NCBI RefSeq assembly: GCF_029350945.1
Contig: NZ_JARKMS010000001.1
Coordinates: 648,313-712,312, forward strand
Length of the DNA stretch: 64,000 nucleotides
Direction of reading: 5' to 3'
DNA from: Maribacter huludaoensis
Lineage (GTDB): Bacteria > Bacteroidota > Bacteroidia > Flavobacteriales > Flavobacteriaceae
Below are positions 60,570 to 64,000 of this stretch, one piece after another. Both the position numbers and the translations under genes were made by a program. Under the pieces are notes generated by a model. The model made no database searches and was not told the origin of the DNA. It was given only the letters and a program-made list of their open reading frames with translations. Each line of letters begins with the position of its first letter. The first letter of the stretch is position 1.

Positions 60570-61448
60570 TTAATAATATAATTCGTCCGTTCTAAGATTT
60601 AAGAAGCGTTGGGTCGCGAAATAAGTGCTAATAAACGAAATAAGTATTCCCAATAGAAAAACACTGACAAATAAAATCATCATTATATATGGTTCGTCTA
60701 ACAATCCCAAATCTTGAAAATTGGTGTTTACATAATATACCACTCCGCCTATGGCCAATAGTGCAATTGCCGCACCGATCATACCAAGTTTAATATTTTG
60801 CCATATAAACGGTCTTCTGATAAAGGTCTTGGTAGCCCCTACCATTTGCATGGTCTTTATGATAAACCGTTTAGAATAAATTGATAGACGTATAGAGCTA
60901 TTGATCAATAGTACGGCTATAAATGTAAATACGGCACTGGCAACTAAAATCCAAAAGCCAATTTGTTCAACACTTTTGGCTACCATGCTTACTAGAACAC
61001 GATCATAGCTTACTTCATCTACAAAGCTCTTCTCCGAGAGGGTATTTGCAATTTCTTCAACTTTTTCGGCGGTAACAAAATCGGCATTCAATTTTACGTC
61101 GATAGAGTTTTTTAGTGGGTTGTATCCTAAATAATCAATAAAATCTTCACCAATATCTTCACTGTGCTGTTTGGCTGCGTCCTCTTTGGATACATACGTT
61201 GAAGATTTGGTGTATTCTGACATTGCCAAGGTTTTTTGAAGCTGTTCCACTTCAATTTCTTTGGTATTTTCTTTTAGAAAGACAGAAATGGTAATCTGCT
61301 CTTTGGAACGATCTGCCATTTTTTTGGTATTTAAGACCAATAGTCCTAAAATGCCCAGTAGAAATAGGACCAATGCAATACTTAGCACCACTGAAAAATA
61401 AGAGGAGATGAGTTTGCGTCTTTGATAATTTTCGAAGGAGTTTGCCAT
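60570..61448 (-). CDS. ftsX: Cell division protein FtsX
   Basis: A 292-residue permease-like protein of the FtsEX complex, which activates peptidoglycan hydrolases at the septum. It has TM1 (~20-40), a periplasmic domain (~45-150) and three helices at the C-terminus (~170-290, with the FtsX segment ATKTFIRRPFIWQNIKLG, cited in part). No ftsE lies beside it; ftsE is often elsewhere in flavobacterial genomes. Confidence 0.93.
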   Translation of the reverse strand: MANSFENYQRRKLISSYFSVVLSIALVLFLLGILGLLVLNTKKMADRSKEQITISVFLKENTKEIEVEQLQKTLAMSEYTKSSTYVSKEDAAKQHSEDIGEDFIDYLGYNPLKNSIDVKLNADFVTAEKVEEIANTLSEKSFVDEVSYDRVLVSMVAKSVEQIGFWILVASAVFTFIAVLLINSSIRLSIYSKRFIIKTMQMVGATKTFIRRPFIWQNIKLGMIGAAIALLAIGGVVYYVNTNFQDLGLLDEPYIMMILFVSVFLLGILISFISTYFATQRFLNLRTDELYY

Positions 61449-61511
61449 AGTACTTAAAAGTGTCGTAAAAATAGCAAAGTATTGTTAAATGGAACTTAAA
61501 AAAACAAAGCC

Positions 61512-63386
61512 TTAACGTTTTAAGCTAAAGTGTCCTTTAAATTGGGTGGTATCTGCCTTAATGCTATACCAATAATCGTCTTCTGGCATTGGTTCACCTT
61601 CAAAAGTGCCGTCCCAGCTAGTGTTGTTTGTATTCCCGAATTTAAGAAGCTTACCGTAGCGATCAAAAATTGAAATGGTAACCGCATTAAAAACTTCTAA
61701 TCCGTCAGGTTCAAAAAAATCATTGAACGTATCTCCATTGGGCGTAAAGAATTTTTGAATGACCAAATGATAAAACTCTTGGGTTACTACGCCGCAATCC
61801 GTATTGTCCCGAACGTAAATAGTGTAAAATCCACCTTCGACAGCTTCAAAAATATTGTTGGGTTGAAATGAAATTCCATCCAATGAATATTCAAAATTTC
61901 CTTTGTTAGATGTAGAAACAACTATTGATGGTCCGTCAGATGTAATATTTTCAATTTGTGGTAAATCTATCTGGTCGACTGTAATGGTGCGTGTGGCTGA
62001 GCATCCATTTGTATTAGTTACAACGACTTCGTATTCGCCAGCTTCGGTAACATCGATCATTTGGGTAGTAGCACCTGTAGACCATTGGTAGGTGACATTC
62101 TCAACTTCGGCGTCTAAAGTGATAAAAGAGTCTTCACATAGAAAAACACTAGCATCTTCAGGTATTACCGGTAATGGATTAACGGTTAAACTGACTGCAG
62201 TTCTTGTAGTGGAAGCACATTCAATTTCGGTAGAATTGGCTTCTGCATAATATGTACCTGCAACTCCAATTTCTAAATTTTGGCTATTGGATACTATTAA
62301 ATTTCCACCGGTAGGGGCGTCATACCAATTTATAGCGTATAGTGATGGTGTATTTACTGATATAGTCCCTATATCGCCTTCGCAAATTTCAACATCCCCG
62401 TTGCTAACAGGTGCAGGAGGAATAGGTAATACGATAATGTCAAAAACATCGGATACCACATTGCATAGATTGTTATTGACGTTAACAATGTCCTCTGCTA
62501 TTTTTGTCCTAAAATAGGTGGTTGTGGTGACGGTAGGTGTATTTAGAATAGCATTGTTTTCTCCCGGTATATCTGTCCATGTTTGTTGATCTGTACTTTG
62601 CTGCCATTGGTAGGCATGAGAACTAAAAACGGAAGAGTCCGGTGTTGCGGTAAGCGTTGTGGATACTCCGCCCTGGTCTTCGCAGACTACCAAACTAGCT
62701 TCGTTGGTAGGTGTTGAGACCGTAACGTTGTCTCCACAGGATCGAAATAAAATATCATCTATGGCAACATCATTCCCACAGCCACCGTTACTGTTGTTTC
62801 TCATCTTAAGGATAACGGATGTTTGGCCAGGTTCGGTTTTAAAAACCAAGGCATATTGTTCCCATACGGTTGTACCGGTTCCTGGTATACTGCCGGTATC
62901 TCCTTGGGCCAGCAAATTAGTGTCCGTTGCGTCCCAAATTTGAAAACGGACGTTAACAGGTATGCTGTTGCCGTCACAGCTATTCGCTGGTTGAAGGTTG
63001 ATCAGCCAAGATGAAAATTCATAAGTAGTATTCTCACATAGGCCCGTAACCTGTCTTTGGTAGAACTCGCCGGCGGTAAAACTGGCATTGACGATAAATG
63101 CTTTACCATTGGTATCGCCAGGTGTGTGGTCTTCAATGGATATCCAGTCGAAATAATTAGTAGTGCTAGATACAGTATAATCACCGTCATTGGGCGTGCC
63201 TGTGGTAAAATTATAGGTTGTGGTGCCGGGTGCCAGCATAGGACCGTCTGTGGTGCCCGCTCCAAAGTCCTCGGTAAAAATAGGATCGCCAGAGCTACCA
63301 CCGCAAAAACCTAGCTGCGCCTGAAGTATGGTAATACTGCAGCAGGTAAATAATAATATAAGTAAAATTGTTTTGGGGCACTTCAT
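61512..63386 (-). CDS. Large surface protein with Ig-like repeats and a type B type IX secretion domain
   Basis: A 624-residue exported protein (signal ~23 residues ending LQAQ). The N-terminal half has a concanavalin/jelly-roll-like region (VNVRFQIWDATDTNLLAQGDTGS, cited in part), then three or more Ig-like or PKD-like repeats with the pattern C-E-D/E-x-x (VCEDQGG, ICEGDIG, LCEDSF), and the last ~85 residues (from FFTPNGDTFNDFFEPDGLE) are the CHU_C type B sorting domain of the type IX system. It is probably secreted and attached to the cell surface; ligand unknown. Confidence 0.9.
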   Translation of the reverse strand: MKCPKTILLILLFTCCSITILQAQLGFCGGSSGDPIFTEDFGAGTTDGPMLAPGTTTYNFTTGTPNDGDYTVSSTTNYFDWISIEDHTPGDTNGKAFIVNASFTAGEFYQRQVTGLCENTTYEFSSWLINLQPANSCDGNSIPVNVRFQIWDATDTNLLAQGDTGSIPGTGTTVWEQYALVFKTEPGQTSVILKMRNNSNGGCGNDVAIDDILFRSCGDNVTVSTPTNEASLVVCEDQGGVSTTLTATPDSSVFSSHAYQWQQSTDQQTWTDIPGENNAILNTPTVTTTTYFRTKIAEDIVNVNNNLCNVVSDVFDIIVLPIPPAPVSNGDVEICEGDIGTISVNTPSLYAINWYDAPTGGNLIVSNSQNLEIGVAGTYYAEANSTEIECASTTRTAVSLTVNPLPVIPEDASVFLCEDSFITLDAEVENVTYQWSTGATTQMIDVTEAGEYEVVVTNTNGCSATRTITVDQIDLPQIENITSDGPSIVVSTSNKGNFEYSLDGISFQPNNIFEAVEGGFYTIYVRDNTDCGVVTQEFYHLVIQKFFTPNGDTFNDFFEPDGLEVFNAVTISIFDRYGKLLKFGNTNNTSWDGTFEGEPMPEDDYWYSIKADTTQFKGHFSLKR

Positions 63387-63500
63387 AATCTAAGGTTAAA
63401 GATATACTTTTTAAAAAGATGAATAGTTGTAGTATAGCTTTCATGGCATAGTAGTGTCAAGTAAAGTATTTTTACGAAGATGTGAACTTAACCCAATTGT

Positions 63501-64000
63501 ATGTTGAATTTGTTGGACTTAAAAATTTCCAGGCCTGGACTTTGGTTTCCTACCATTTGGATCTATTTAGTTCCTTTTGCGAATCAGGTAGATTATTGGC
63601 AGTCGTTCAATTTTTGGCTAGGTCTATTTTTTGTCACCTTTCCCTTAAACTATCTGGTCTACGGTCTTAATGATTTAAATGATGTTGGTGCAGATGCGGT
63701 AAATGATAGAAAAGGAAACTTTCTCTTTGGTGCAAAGGCTTCAAAGTTGCAACTTAAAGGTGTGCTCACTAAAATAATTGTACTTACGACTGTGTTTGTA
63801 ACTGCGTTTACTTTTATAGCCGGATTAAAAATGTTTTTGTTATTGGTGTTTATGGTCGTCGTAAACATTCTCTATAATTTTAAGCCGTTCAGAATAAAAG
63901 AGAGGCCTCCGTTTGAAATATTGATACAGGTTGGGTACGTAGTTACTGTATTCTTTTCTATAGAACTGAATAATTTGGAAACATTGCCATGGCAGACATT
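63501..64000 (+). CDS. UbiA-family prenyltransferase (partial, runs off the window)
   Basis: The frame starts with ATG at 63501 and is open to the window end (166 residues so far). It begins MLNLLDLKISRPGLWF, has hydrophobic helices and the first UbiA aspartate motif in NDLNDVGADAVNDRKGN (N-D-x-x-D-x-x-x-D), which binds the prenyl diphosphate, and YNFKPFRIKERPP, a conserved loop. UbiA relatives make quinones, hemes, or carotenoid-like products; the product cannot be told from the fragment. Confidence 0.88.
   Translation, partial: MLNLLDLKISRPGLWFPTIWIYLVPFANQVDYWQSFNFWLGLFFVTFPLNYLVYGLNDLNDVGADAVNDRKGNFLFGAKASKLQLKGVLTKIIVLTTVFVTAFTFIAGLKMFLLLVFMVVVNILYNFKPFRIKERPPFEILIQVGYVVTVFFSIELNNLETLPWQT

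Noticed and set aside
63002-63301. 99-codon open frame on the minus strand
   Set aside because: Same strand but other frame of the large type IX-secreted protein gene; a by-product of its composition.
1-64000. CRISPR arrays, insertion sequences, tRNA and rRNA genes
   Set aside because: No direct-repeat/spacer pattern, transposase gene, tRNA cloverleaf or rRNA signature was seen in any spacer.

Overview
This is an AT-rich chromosomal window from a member of the Bacteroidota, most likely a marine, gliding member of the Flavobacteriaceae. The evidence is gldE/gldD next to mutY and ssb, a type IX secretion (CHU_C, type B) C-terminal domain, TonB-dependent uptake, DUF2807/DUF3098/DUF3127/DUF3332/DUF4301 proteins, and promoters of the form TAnnTTTG with no Shine-Dalgarno sequences. 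The genus cannot be fixed from sequence alone. I see no rRNA, tRNA, CRISPR array, insertion sequence or prophage.

Layout. 0-3.2 kb: a multi-PAS sensor with no ATPase domain, overlapping a stand-alone receiver. 3.5-10.9 kb: biotin synthesis (bioF, a DUF2007 gene, bioD, bioA, a ketoacyl synthase, bioB), broken by one reverse-strand GT-C membrane protein. 11-16.2 kb: cupin, recX, RNase E/G, a 29-residue basic protein, HU, mutY, ssb. 16.2-21.7 kb: gldE, gldD, a PLP dehydratase, a small lipoprotein and HMA protein pair, a DMT transporter, a DUF2807 protein. 21.7-30 kb: an M16 protease pair, L21 (with extra domain) and L27, a deoxyribonucleotidase, ahcY. 30.1-33.7 kb: phosphopantetheinyl transferase, a YkoF-like protein, PnuC, a NadR-like kinase and a DUF4301 protein, tightly packed. 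33.9-39.6 kb: three paralogous secreted ~100-residue proteins followed by a sigma-54 activator and a convergent hybrid histidine kinase. 39.7-42.9 kb: a TPP riboswitch, a TonB-dependent receptor and a TIM-barrel protein. 43-50 kb: greA, HIT, a sensor kinase, DUF3127, aat, tag, an SbtA-like permease and two small genes. 50.7-57.9 kb: LysR, then a TetR-ABC-HlyD-TolC export operon whose ATPase has lost almost every catalytic motif. 58-64 kb: a TonB-like protein, truB, uppP, DUF3098, ftsX, a large type IX-secreted protein and a UbiA prenyltransferase cut by the window end.

Most of the window is core flavobacterial housekeeping. The least ordinary parts are: (1) the export operon with the degenerate ABC ATPase and a palindrome in the tetR promoter; (2) the three secreted paralogs beside a sigma-54 two-component system, with possible sigma-54 promoters before two of them; (3) a palindromic element inserted in frame in the ketoacyl synthase gene; (4) an orphan terminator suggesting an unannotated short transcript near 35 kb; (5) vitamin salvage genes that mix thiamine and nicotinamide riboside signatures.
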